Of a stretch of DNA of 64,000 nucleotides, positions 26,807 through 38,797 are shown in pieces. The translations under genes were made by a program, and so were the position numbers. This stretch comes from Floccularia luteovirens (lineage: Eukaryota > Basidiomycota > Agaricomycetes > Agaricales > Squamanitaceae), in assembly GCA_009739215.1 (NCBI GenBank), contig VSJF01000005.1:1550001-1614000 (forward strand), read 5' to 3'. Position 1 is the stretch's first letter, and each line of letters begins with the position of its first letter. Under the pieces are notes generated by a model, which was given only the letters and a program-made list of their open reading frames with translations, was not told the origin of the DNA and did no database searches.

Positions 26807-29247
26807 ATGGTGGGCCTTGGTTCTCTACCCAGTCATTCTTCGGTTGTAGAAGAGAAGCTTCATCGTACTTATGGCACATGGACACGTCCATGGCTAGTTC
26901 CTATCCCTGGTGTACGGAGTCGACGACTGCGCATCCCCATTCCTAATGTCGCTTTATTTCAATCATTTTATTTCCCTCATCTAAAGCGTAAACGAGGCCC
27001 CTTGTTTATCCTCGTCGCATGTGTAGCTGTGTTCACTACCTTTGTTATTTTGGTATCAAAAACCTTCAGGAGCTCAGATTGGGGAGAACAATGGCAAGGG
27101 TCCTCATCAGGCGAAGCGCCTACGCTGGTATTTAGAAGAGAGGACCTTCAACGAATATGGAAGTGGGAGATAGAGAGTGGTCATTATCCAAGTCAGAGAT
27201 TAAGTAGGTTCTTTTTCTCTCCATATTCAATAACAACTTGGTACAATTTATAACTCACTCTTCTTAAGTTCCTTTCCAAATCGGTCTAAAAGAAGAACCT
27301 TCAAATCCTGCAATCCCTCGTCAGGCAAAGACAGAAAAACCCTCTCGATACCGCTCTCCGCAAGCGGAGGTCGTATACACTGATACCCTTGGAGTTGGCC
27401 CAAAAAGAGTATATCTGGACATACAAAGTACAGCACCAAATGTGGCATATCCTCCTCGTCCGGTACCCGGAAGTGTCGCTGATTTGGATGAAGTAATGAG
27501 GCACTGTGATTTTTCACAAAACAAGGTATTTCTTATCTCTTTTTCATATCTGATCGAGACCGTTTAATTGAATCCACGCAGTACGTTCGTGATTGCCTTG
27601 AAGTCCTCCGCATAGGAGGTGGTTTAGATAATGGAGAACGTCTGAGACGAGATAATTTGGACCACTGGAAATATGTCTATGTAGAACAAGCCGATGATTC
27701 AACCGACGCAGAATTTGAAACGACACTGCCTGAGGAGATCAATGGATACCTCCGACCGGTCCTCCAAGCTGCAAAGCAACCGACCACAGATCCTGACGCC
27801 GGTCTGTACAAAAAGTGGGACGCCGAATGGGAAACGCAGGTTGTCCTACCTAGCCCACTACAATACAAGCCCGCATCAACTTTACCCTCACCTTGCGACC
27901 CTGAAAACCCCCGTATCTTCCATATGTTCTGGACAGGGCCATTCACGGACAAGCCTTATCTTGCGTTACTATCATTCCTCTTTACACAAAATACAGGGAT
28001 ACACCATCAGCAATACCCTGAAGACTCTCCGGTGTGTCGTCCGCAATTTTGGTTGTGGATCAACCCAGGCCCAGCAGCTTCTGAGGCCAACCCTTCTGCT
28101 GTCCGAGATATGTTTGATCAGTTGAAAAACAACCCTTGGGCGTCGCCTTTCCTCCACCCCCGCTTTAAGGATGTTATTCAGTTCAAACTTTGGAACACGA
28201 CGGAACAGTTGGATGGGATACCTGAAATTAAGGATGAATGGAGGAACCAGGAATCACTGTTCAACTCTGGAGGTCATACTATCAGTATCAAGCCGAAAGC
28301 TATCCAGACAGAAACAACTGAAAATGCGACTTCAACTTCTAAAGAGGAAGGAGATGACCTACTCAATCGTACAGGCTCCAAATCGTCTTCTTCATATGAC
28401 AGAATGTCCGTTATCTTATCGGATATGGCACGCTTTGTGCTCTGCCATCGGTTTGGGGGGATTTACCTGGACGCTGATACAATATTCCTTCGAGACTGGG
28501 AAGAGTTGTGGGGTTGGAAAGGGGCCTTCGCTTATCGTTGGTCCCGCTTGCCGAAATACAACACAGCTGTCTTGAAGATGAATAAGGGTTCTGCTTTAGG
28601 GACGTTCCTTTTCCGCACTGCCTTGAAGAACGGATTGGATTTCCATCCCATGACGGTTTCACTCTACACTGCTGATGCCTATCTGGAACCCCTACTTCTT
28701 CGTTTGCCTGATGCTATGTTTGATTCTGCGTGGTTGAATACTGAAGAGTTCCAACGAGACAGGCCACCACAGCCTTACTTTACTGAGTGAGTGTTTTCTC
28801 AGGCTGCTTTTTGAAAGACCTTGTGAATTAAATATCTTTTGGCTTACAGATTCTCGAACTTCTTCGAAACACCCGTCAGAGATAGTGCAGCACCCCAAGC
28901 ACTTGGCTTTAATGGTTTCTTCAAAGGGGCATATTCTTATCACTTCCATAATTTCTGGTATGTGATTTAACGAAGTTTTATGACAACAACACGCTCATAC
29001 ATCTCCTACCAATAGGTGGAAACCATTCGACTCTGCACGTAACTTCCCAGATCTAGGTCCTCGTTTCAAAGCAGGTGAAGAAGCTGCCCGGGCAGCTCTA
29101 AAGAAGAATGGCGAAAGTATACCAGAACAAGACAAACTTGACCTGGATTGGTCGACAGTACTGAAAAGGACTTTTGAATCTTATATTCGTGGAGAACGTC
29201 CGAACATGTATGGAGAGTGGTTGCAGTGGAAAACGGATCTGACGTAG
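26807..29247 (+). CDS. Golgi-type glycosyltransferase with DXD motif (GT32-like)
   Basis: This is a type II membrane protein. From the ATG at 26807 (context GCCATGG) a short cytosolic arm with basic LKRKRG precedes one membrane helix (LFILVACVAVFTTFVILV), then a large lumenal domain. Sugar-transferase marks are PRIFHMFWTGPFTDKPYLAL, DMARFVLCHRFGGIYLDADT (the DXD metal and nucleotide-sugar site) and GFNGFFKGAYSYHFHNF near the end. The order matches Gly_transf_sug/GT32 alpha-glycosyltransferases. Five or six introns were seen; the largest exon runs from about 27582 to 28787. Donor and acceptor sugars are unknown. It is tempting, but unsupported, to link it to the fucose genes 15 kb away. Confidence 0.85.
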
Positions 29248-30489
29248 AAAGGTTACAATATATATATATAATATTATGCTCCCCCCAGCAAGTTTCCCAT
29301 CATTAGTTATTAGATACCTGCTACCACAATGACTTTTAAGAATAATCACTAGCCTCTTCCGGTCTTATCTATTAGGGCTGAGCAAATACGTTAGGTTGGT
29401 TGAGCAAGATTTTACTAGCCATTTACTGTAATCAGATTGATTGCTTCTGTTGGTCACTTTTTGGGGGTCCACTGTGTGTCACGTGATAAGCCGTAGTCAG
29501 AGGTCCGCCATGATCAGGTTTGTATGTTCTGAACTTCCATCTTCTACTCACTCATCCCAATACTATATGTTTGAGGGTAACTCCATACATCAACCTTCTG
29601 CCGAAAATTCACCTCTTACCGCGTGTTACAATCCACCTTATCTCGGGGGGGGGGGGGGGGAATTCTGAGGTCGTATGATTTAGGTCACCAGCTGAATTGG
29701 AGTTTGCGGTGGAGTTAGGTTCTATCACCAAATCAAAAACTCACAGAAAAAATTGTGTAAAAGAAAGGCTGTGTTTCACCGAACTTAGTAAGTCTTGTGG
29801 TCGGACTCCACGAAGAACGAAGCGCCGGAGCCGCATGGTAGAAGAACCCTCTCTCACCAGAACTTGGAGACTTGGAGTGATGAATGATAAAGTGGAAGAT
29901 CTCGGGCCATGTATCTGCTTCGAATAGATGATCCTATGCTCACATGCCTTCGGGTTTCTGAGGTTAGCTACACTCCTCCCGTCATCCGTGTCCGAGATTT
30001 GTACAGTCGTCCACATAAGCGAATTATCAGGTTGGAGTCTGCTCCCATGTTTAATCACAGTGATAAAAAGACAGTCGTTCAATATTACCCTCATGAATAT
30101 ACACAACAAGCTTGGAAACAGCATATAGGAACAAGTGGAACTGATGAGCTACTCTGGCTAATCTTCGGTCGGTCCCTAAAGCTATCGAACCATGTAGAAG
30201 TAGATGTGGAGGAGAAAGAGAACATCACCTGGCAAGGCGTACACATGTACCCTGTGGTTTCCAGCTACAATTTCATCAGCTTCTATTCACTACTGACTTT
30301 ACAGGAGGGGAGAGATAGTTGTATGAGGTTATTGTTGCTATCCATAAACTCGGAACGATTCCCTTTTCATCACATGGCAGATGTAGAAATTATCCGGCGG
30401 ACCGGACTGGGAATCGCGTCTTCACTACTTATATATCTCCACTCTTTGCTTTGCTTTTGCTTCCCCGTTACAATTTTGAGGAGTAAGCA
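29248..30489. other. Intergenic with a 16-G homopolymer
   Basis: A 1.2 kb gap. It has a run of 16 consecutive G at 29645-29660 and a TA-dinucleotide patch near 29260. The longest open frame (29909-30535 plus) has no motif and no intron, unlike its neighbours, so I do not call it a gene. The end of the gap is the promoter of the GH127-like gene. Confidence 0.45.
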
Positions 30490-33400
30490 ATGGTGTCTTC
30501 AAAACTTTCCTTACTTTTATGCTTTGGAGGGCTAGCATGGGCTCAGACTGGTCGTACGTACCCTAGTCAAAATTTCATGCATCAAATATTGATTGGACAT
30601 TCCCCCAAACGCAGTTGCTCCCAAAAAATTCTTGTCGATCCCTCTAGGAAACGTCAAACCTTCCGGATGGTTGATGGATCAAGTAAGGGATACGAAACCT
30701 ACTTATTTTTATGAACAGTTATTCTAAGAATTCCATCCTTTTTAATAGCTCATGGTTCAAACCAATGGTCTTGCCGGCCATGAGCACGAGTTCTATAATT
30801 AGTAAGCTCTTGATTGTACTTTTCGGTGTAACATGTTCTTAATGAAGGGCCCATTAGTGTTTCCCAAACAGATTGGGTCGGAGGGAATTCCTTCTATTCC
30901 AACCTCGAGGAAGGTTAGTCTATCTTTTATTGACCTATCCGGGCTCAGTATAACAATTTCTTGTTTTAGCTGGCAGCTATTGGTTTGTGCGTATATTCAT
31001 TTCTTGTATTTCTTTGATGACTGATATATGTGTTGTTTTGTCTGCAGAATGCAATGGTGCCGAACGGAATTTTGGTTAATAACACAGTAATTAACCAGAA
31101 GACCATGGATTTCTTGAATTACGTGTTAGACCATCAAGATTCAACCGGTTGGCTTGGACCTGAAGTCGGAACCACCAAGCCACGTTTCCTCTGGGGGAGG
31201 TATGGAATTCGCATTTCATCGAACGATTGTCACTGATTCCTTCTGTTTCATAGATACCCATTTATGTTTGGTGCCATCCAGATGGTAGAAGCTTACCCAG
31301 CCCTCACGGACAGAGTCGTGACTGCACTCCACAAATTTGTTGCTGTCGCTAATACTATGCTTCGTAATAATGGACAAGGAGTAGACCCATGGGCAGCTAC
31401 ACGTTGGGAAGACTTTGTCATAGCCTTGCAATGGTATACACCTTCAGTGTATGAAAGGAAGCTTGCCATTTATATTTGTGTCAACAGGTTATATGACTTC
31501 CACCCTGACGGACAGGAAGCTGTCTTGATTGATACGATGCAAAGACTCAAATTCACTGGAGTTCCTTGGGAGAAAGTCTTCTCAAAACAAGTAAGGAGCT
31601 TAAATTATGATTTATTCCTTTAGCTAAACAAATGTCCTTAGTATTTCCCTACCACGGCTGGTAAGTCATCTACCTTTTTCTGCAGGTTGTTTGTAATTAA
31701 TAGGTTTCTGTTCTGAAAAATAGTCGAGCATACACCAGTAAGTTCTTTGATGCACAATTTTATTATTCACATTTCAACGATTCCGATTACAGAACCCATT
31801 TAATCTCCCTCTCACTGTGCGTATCATCTCATTTTGAGATGGAAGTATCATTGAACATACTTTCGTAGTGGCACGGAGTCAATATGGCTGAAGGCTTGAA
31901 GGCTTTGCCCTCGACGTTCCGCTTTACACACAATCAATCAGGTATGAGGGGGACTTTTGTAGAATTCGCCGAATAGCGCGTTGATCCATCGTTTTTCGTA
32001 ATCAGACTTGGACGCTGCAAGTTTGGGCTGGGACTTGTTGTTCCAATATCATGGCAGACCATCGGGTATCTACGCTGCAGACGAGTACCTCGCCGGTTTG
32101 GAAGCTGTGAGAGGGTAGGCCTCCCTTAGTTCTTCTTTAGATAAGATAGCTGATTTTCCGTATTCAGCACGGAGTTGTGTTTAGTTGTGGTATGTAACTC
32201 AATTATTATTGATTGGTATCCCCTGACTTTAATTCATGATAGGAAACTATGTTCTCGTGAGTGTCGCTCATTTCGTTCACTACTTCCCAAAAATCTGATT
32301 TCCGATTTAAATTAGTGGATCTTACCTTTACCAAGTCATTGGAGACCCCAAGTTTGCTGATAGGGTAAAGATAACAAATCTAATGAATCAACCTTTAGCC
32401 TGATACCTGACATTATCCAGGTTGAAAGAATCACATATAACGCTCTTCCGGCTACACTTACTGGAGGTTGGTATAATCCCTGGCATGAAAGAGCGCTGAG
32501 CTGATGTTTCTCGATCTAGATATGTGGTCTAGACAATATTTGCAACAGCAAAACCAGATTGCATCACAGAACATGAACCCGTATGTATTTAACCTTTTAT
32601 ATATTCTTTTCTTATTCAAATTATGCAAAGGAACCCATTCCCCAACGATGGGTGAGTTAATCATTCAATTCTGCATGACAAGATGATTTATGAGTTTCTT
32701 AGAGCGTACTCAAATGTTTTCGGACTTGAACCTAACTATCCGTAAGGAATCCAGTTCACCACATGTTTATCTCTTTCTCACTCGTTTTGTTTTTGTAAAC
32801 AGTTGCTGCACTGTCAACCACCCACAAGGCTGGCCCAAGTTTATCTCAAATGCGTTCCTTACTACGCCGGACCAGCAATCCTTGGTTCATGTCTACCTTG
32901 GTCCGTTCCAGACGTCTGTTGTATTAGCATCAGGTCGGTTTAGTCTCAAATTTATCAAAAGTAACATATTGAGAAATATTGCTTAGGCAATCGGGTAACA
33001 TCAAAGGTTGATACTCTTTATCCATTCAGTGACACCCTGACCACGACGATTACTGCGGACAAGGCATTCACATACCTCGTTCGTATCCCAAGCTGGGTCC
33101 AGGGTGGAACAATTTCTATCAATGGTGGATCTGCACAAGCACTCCGCCCATCGAATGGTTTGCAGTCCGTCTCTGCTGCAGCTGGTACGACGCAATTCGT
33201 GCTTAACCTCCCTGCACCAATCACAACAGGTATGAGAATTCCTACGTGAGATGACGTGCCTCGTAATCCCAAACTTCATATTTGTAGAGAGCCGCCCTCA
33301 CGGATCAATTGCAGTCCAACGGGGTCCCCTGCATTACGCATTTGACAGTAAGAGCTAGCTAGTTGCATAACCAAGCAAACATTCACAGAATTATTCCAGT

Positions 33401-33807
33401 TCCCCGAAATTCAACTGTATTGAGTCGCAATTCACAGCAGCCACTCGCAGCAGATTACCAATTCGAGGCTACAGCATCCTGGCAATTCGCAATTGATCCA
33501 GCAACACTCAAATTCAACGGTGCTGTGCCATCGACCGGCAAACTGCCCTCACCTGTATTTGATGCTGGAAAAGCGCCATTTACGATCACTGCTACTGCTT
33601 GTCCGATCTCTTGGTCCGTTGCTGGTAGTACTTTTGCATCTGCGCCACCGACAAGTCCTGCTTGTACCGGTGCAAAGAAGACTATCACTTTGTCTCCATA
33701 TGGGGTGCGTTCTATTTTCAGAAATTCATTGGACGTTCAATTGATTTTGTCGGAATTAGACTACTAAGTTGAGAATTGGAGAATTCCCCGTTTTCAAATC
33801 GACTTGA
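30490..33807 (+). CDS. Secreted GH127-like glycoside hydrolase (DUF1680, beta-L-arabinofuranosidase family)
   Basis: The first exon encodes a signal peptide (MVSSKLSLLLCFGGLAWAQT). About fifteen small exons then give KPSGWLMDQL, GLAGHEHEFY, NDWVGG, EEAGSYWF, MVPNGILVNN, STGWLGPEVGTTKPRFLWGRYPF, cited by its ends STGWLGPE and LWGRY, then PWAATRWEDFV, LTWHGVNMAEGLK, DLLFQYHGRPSGIYAADEYL, TELCLVVE, YPCCTVNHPQGWPKF and SRPHGSIAVQRGPLHYAFD. The paired Cys in YPCCTVN matches the position where GH127 enzymes place their catalytic and zinc-binding cysteines. A C-terminal beta domain ends ITLSPYGTTKLRI-type. It likely removes arabinofuranose or a related sugar from plant wall glycans. The last intron ends at about 33765 and the stop is at 33805-33807. 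Confidence 0.88.
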
Positions 33808-34019
33808 TCAGACCAATAATTCTATCTTTTTTGAGGGGGAGATTTTAACTTTGCTTTTGAACTCATGTTTTCCTTTAGATATTGGTCTTGTAACTAACAA
33901 TGGTGTTATATATACTGTTTGCTTTCCACCTGAATGAATAAGGTTATCGGTAAACTTAATCGTGGATCACTCTTATCCGGTCATTTCTGGTAAAAACATA
34001 TATGTCACAGTAAATATAA

Positions 34020-35374
34020 TCATGGGCAAAAGGTGAGGGTATAGTCAGCCGCGAGGGCGGAGTCACAGGTCCAAAGAGCGGTTCCACTAGCTTCGTCATA
34101 CGCATAAGTGTACGAGTTCGGACAACTTTGCTTGAAATAGTTGTAGAAAGCCACGCCTTGATAGAATGTGCATTAGTTGATTAATCCTTTTATAGAGTCT
34201 TTCATTTACGAACCAGAACTTGGACACGTTGCTGGCGTACTATGACTGCCGGAACAACAATTCGGAGAGTCCGCTGGTTCGATATTCGTAGTAAGTTACT
34301 ATTATTTTTGGTGATAGGCAAGGATATCTTCCGTACCTTGGTTTCCATCTAGGTTAGCTTCACAAGCACTTCTACAGCCCACGACAGTCCCTGTAGAATC
34401 AGAGGGACCCTTGAGCGGGTTAGGGCCTAGTAAGATTTTGAGCTGCTTGGAGAAACGAGTTCAATGGATACAAAATACTAACAGTTCGGACCCAAGTCGA
34501 CCGGACAATCAGCTACGTGGCACCCTTTATTGTTATCGATCCTCATAGGAAGATTGAACCCATCAACAAGGGATACTGTTTATTCAAAGTCACGATGAAA
34601 ATCTCCTGGTTTGGACGAGGAGATGTTACATACCATCATAAAAATCACGATTTCCATCTCCCTGCAGAGTCCACTCTGCAACAGTAGCTGGGGGAACACC
34701 CTAGGGGCACTGAAGATTCATGTATGTTTTAGTAAACTCAGGTTCTACGACGTACAGTCCCTGTGTGGGGGTCACACAATAAACCGCCATTGCAGCCACC
34801 GTCCAAGCAAGAATTTGGACCTTGATTGGTGGAAAAATCGCAACTACGACGAGCCTTGAATTGACAGACCCATGAGTCCACTGCTGAGCTCCCAAGTGTC
34901 CCTGCTGAGACTTACCCAGATACGCCCAGACTTCCAGTTGTCAGGGACAGTAAAGGAGACGCTGGTAGTTGGGGCCGCTTCCCATCTATGATGTAAAGTT
35001 GTTAATAGACAACACCTGAAATTTACAAATGTGCATACCCAGTCGTGAAGTTTGGTACGTTTGAAGCAACGTTCAAGTCAGTGAACATCTACATGAGCTG
35101 TCTCGTAAGGAGTACACTTGAATACACAATTCAACGATAAATTACCGCTGGCCTGTAACGCCATTGTCGCAACATTGTCAGCCTGTTTTGGTGTCTAAAA
35201 GTTGAGCGAGATAAATACATACCAGATCGTGAACATGCAGTCATTTTTAACCTGGGGAAAAGCAAGTTTTCAGAGACTTGAACCGACTAACACGGAGGTG
35301 AGACTTACAGTGAAGGTACGAGCAGAAGCCGAAGAAATTGCGACGAGGATGCTTGCAAGGAAGAATGCCTTCAT
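34020..35374 (-). CDS. Thaumatin-like protein 1 (secreted)
   Basis: From the ATG at 35374 a signal peptide reads MKAFFLASILVAISSASA, then RTFTVKNDCMFTIWPA, the usual thaumatin start. Tiny exons follow with MFTDLNVASNVPNF, VSFTVPDNWKSGRIW, ARRSCDFST, SCLDGGCNGGLLCDPHTG, GVPPATVAEWTLQGDG, RDFYDVSLVDGFNLPM and DNNKGCHVADCPVDLGPNC. The end gives CRSACEANLDGNQ, SPNCCSGSHSTPATCP, FKQSCPNSYTYAYDEASGT and ADYTLTFCP. The many paired Cys and the acidic cleft residues match the family, whose fungal members often bind or cut beta-1,3-glucan. About ten introns are present. It is a tandem paralogue of 36646-37980. Confidence 0.92.
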
Positions 35375-35802
35375 TATGTTGTCAGAGAAAGTGAGGAAGT
35401 GCTAGAGCCTAGTTTATAAACATTGGAGCCTTTTGTGAGTCCACGACGCAGAAGCCATAAATGTTCATCAAAACATTGTTGAAACAGCCAGTATCCAAAA
35501 TCAGTAACAAATAATTGACCCCGCAATGTTCATACAGATATGACGGGATAAGTAAAGTGATGCAAGGCTGATACGTGTGATATAGGGAACAATCGTTTCC
35601 TAAAATAATCTCAGAGCCGTGGTCGCCAGTGTGAATTCACTGTGAAGGAAAGTATCAGAGCGTTGCTAGAGTAAACAGAATAACAGGGGGCATCCACATA
35701 TGATATTTCCTCATCTCAGCCCATCTAGTGTTTGCATTGCCGAAGCTAATAGTTCCCGGTGGTGTCGTAGTCGGGCGATTGGAGTGGAAAGAAACCAGAA
35801 AA

Positions 35803-35995
35803 CTTGACACACTGGTCCCATTCCTGTTTCTGTTAGAAAAGGTAGGTGGGAAATATATCTTCCATTTCGGAAGACACTTTTTATTTAAAAAAAGGGTTAA
35901 AGAATACTTTGTCAGAACTATTCTTTAAACCTGTTTTGGAAGACATTTTTCCCACCCAACTCTTTCTAACAGGAACAGGACCCAGCACCAGAAGT
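35803..35995. repeat. Foldback (inverted-repeat) element between the thaumatin genes
   Basis: The arm at 35811-35863 is the imperfect reverse complement of 35938-35985; both contain CCTGTT..GTTAGAAA and GGTGGGAAA..TCTTCC. An inner pair, GGTTAAAGAATA (35895) and TATTCTTTAAACC (35919), extends the stem almost to an 11-nt loop. The whole unit of about 180 bp could fold as one long hairpin. No open frame is present, and a target-site duplication is not clear. Confidence 0.75.
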
Positions 35996-36645
35996 GACTA
36001 GTATACGTAGTCAATGACTACAAAGCTCACGTCGTAAGCATCATCAAACGGTCAATATCGCCTTGTATCTGATATGTTTAGCTTAATCAGTTTCAGACAT
36101 AGCAATTAGTAATAATTATAGGTGAAATGAATGGCTAATATCGGTTTGGGCAGTGAATGGACTCTTCCTGTGATTATGTTTCCAATGATTATTAAAACTT
36201 TGGTACCCAAGTTAGACTGTAACATGAGATCGAGATGTACCCCACTTTTCTGGGGACCTTTGATTAACGTTTTTACTTTTTCTCATGTAGCCAGCTCCAA
36301 CAAAATGCAAGTGGGGCCTATGCGATGCACAGCAAATCATTAGCCATATCATCTGGTATGCTGAATCTCCATGTAATGGAAGTTAGTTTTATAATAGGTA
36401 ATCTCGGTGCTCAGCACCCAGCTGTTAAGTTGTTCCTCCAGGTGACTATAATTACACTTGGAATAGACATTGTGGTCAACAGAATTCAACAATCCGTCAT
36501 CATGATGAAATCAACGTAATCCTTGATCCAAAGCTTCACGGGAATGGGACGACGGTAATCAACGACAGCAACGTATATATTTTCGATTTCAAAATATACA
36601 TTTTATGCAAAACGGTGACTATGAGGAGGAATATTCCCTGTCAAA

Positions 36646-37980
36646 TCACGGGCAGAAGGTGAGGGTATAGTCAGCCCTAAGGTTAGAGTCACAGGTCCAC
36701 AAGGCAGTTCCGCTGGATTCGTCGAAAGCATAAGCATACGAGTTCGGGCAGTTACCCTTGAAATAGCTGTAGAACGCCACACCTGACAAAAGGAGCGTCA
36801 TCAGATGGTCTATCATTGAGATATATATCAGAACGGTGTTGATATACGTACCAGAACTTGGGCATGTTGCTGGTGTGTTGTGAGTGCCGGAGCAGCAGTT
36901 CGGGGAGTTTGCTGTTAGGATAATTATAGTAAACAAAGCTGCACCTCGGGGATAAACATGAGTGTAGTTCGTACCTTGGTTGCCGTCCAAGTTAGCAACG
37001 CAGGCACTCTTGCAGCCCACAGGGAAACCTGTGGAATCGAAGGGACCTTTTAGCTGAGCGGGGCCTGTTTGAATTCAGATTGATTAGATTAGTACTCTCC
37101 ACCAAGGGGATGGACTGACAGTTCGGGCCCAAATCAACGGGACAATCAGCTACGTGGCACCCTTTGTTGTTATCAATTCTCGCGGGAAGATTGTACCCAT
37201 CAACAAGGGATACTGTTTGTCGCTAGGTCAGCACAAAGATCTTGATTTCAGAAAAGATATTTACGTACTATCATAGAAGTCACGATTCCCATCACCCTGC
37301 AAAGTCCATTCCGCAACAGTGGCAGGAGGAACACCCTGTGCCAGAGTTTATTTCATGCATCAAGATTACATGGTTGCAACTTACAGTTCCTGTGTGGGGA
37401 TCACACAATAAACCGCCATTGCATCCACCGTCCAAACAAGAATTAGGACCAGGATTGGTAGCAAAATTGCAGTTGCGACGAGCCTTGAATCAACAAATTC
37501 ATCACTGGCTCCAGTGTTTGTTATGACAAGAACTTACCCAGATGCGTCCAGCCTTCCAGTTATCAGGGACAGTAAAGCTGACACTGGTGAACGCGTTGGC
37601 TTGCCACCTACGATATCATTGTCAATGAAACCAAGTAAAGTTGGCTGATTAAATGCACATACCCGGTAGGGAAGCTGGGTACGTTGGGGGCAACGTTCAG
37701 ATCAGTGAACATCTGCACGAGTACCTTGTAAGAATGACAGTAAAGTTGACTATGCAATCAATAATTACCGCTGGCCTATAAGATTATTATTGTCAGATCT
37801 AGTGTTTCAGCGTGGGTGACAAAACGACATACCAGATCGTGAACGGGCAAGCATTTTTGACCTAGAACAAAGACTTCAGCATGTATATTATCAGAACCCA
37901 GAGGTGAGACGTACAGTGAATGTACGAGCAGAAGCCGTAGAAATAGCGGCGAGAGTGCTTGCAAAGAAGAATGCTTTCAT
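36646..37980 (-). CDS. Thaumatin-like protein 2 (secreted)
   Basis: The paralogue of the gene at 34020-35374 has the same strand and the same micro-exon layout. The ATG at 37980 starts MKAFFFASTLAAISTASA, then RTFTV. Shared pieces include TVPDNWKAGRIW, GPNSCLDGGCNGGLLCDPHTG, GVPPATVAEWTLQGDG, DNNKGCHVADCPVDLGPNC, CKSACVANLDGNQ, SPNCCSGTHNTPATCP and FKGNCPNSYAYAFDES, ending TLTFCP-TGA. Introns differ more than exons, so the duplication is not recent. Upstream regions of the two genes also share a gapped stretch (near 35575-35715 and 38185-38360), suggesting the promoter was copied too. Confidence 0.92.
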
Positions 37981-38797
37981 TTTATTGATAGGAAAAAGTT
38001 GTGGTGCCAATTTCTGTCTGCATTAGAGCCTTTTAAACCGTCAGGATGAGGTCCAAGAAATCAAAAAAACCCAGAATATCTGACCAAAATCATTTGCTGA
38101 AACATCAGCATCTAGAACGACTTCTAAGAACCCGCGATGCTTGCGTGGATGTGATGTCCATCATGGGACAACCCACCATATGTGCGCAGTGACGTGTGAT
38201 ATCATGAATAGTTGGTTCTTAAAATAAATTTAGACTATCAGAGTCATAGACGCGAAGTAAATAACAAAAAAAGCGAAGAAATTTAACTGTGTGTTTCCTG
38301 AGTAACTACAGAGGTTCCAAAGAACAAGGAGCACCCACATGTAACATTTCCTTATAATTCATCCCCACTACTTCTCATGCTGATCTCGGAGAAATAGAAG
38401 TTCTCGAGAGCGTGGTCTTCAGGATTTGAATGTATATGGTGTTTTAAATACACATAGTTGCCAAGTGCGAAGACTCGGAAACACGGGTGACTTTTCCCTG
38501 GTTGTGATGATGAATAGACTTAGAACCATTCGGACTCGATAGTAGCTTGACGACAACCTACTTTTCAACTTCCATATTCAACGTCGGCGTCGACCTCTTG
38601 AACATCCAAAAGCTATATTGCACGTGTCGTAAAAGGCTAACCAGGAATAGGGCCAGGTGACCTCAAAAGCACGTACCACGTGATGCAACACATGACAAGC
38701 ACAACGTCGCGTGAATTTTTAGCTCATGTCAGTTACCCATTTTAGCTTTTAACTTTCTCGCTGGCAAGTCGTCTGACAATTCAAATATAAAGACAGC
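37981..38797. promoter_or_regulatory. Upstream region of thaumatin 2 and RING gene
   Basis: About 820 bp between divergent start codons. The stretch at 38185-38360 resembles 35575-35715 upstream of the first thaumatin gene (shared CGTGTGATAT, TATCAGAG and CATCCACAT/CACCCACAT words), so it is part of the tandem duplication. A CACGTG word occurs near 38620 (GCACGTGTCG) and 38677 (CCACGTGATG). No gene is seen. Confidence 0.45.

Noticed and set aside
18058..29247. P450 plus nearby genes as a secondary-metabolite cluster
   Set aside because: Neighbours are housekeeping genes (BPL1, SES1) with no backbone synthase; no support.
29909..30535. 208-codon plus-strand ORF between the GT32-like and GH127-like genes
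   Set aside because: Single uninterrupted frame with no motif, atypical of the intron-rich genes here; it also overlaps the GH127 start. Likely chance.
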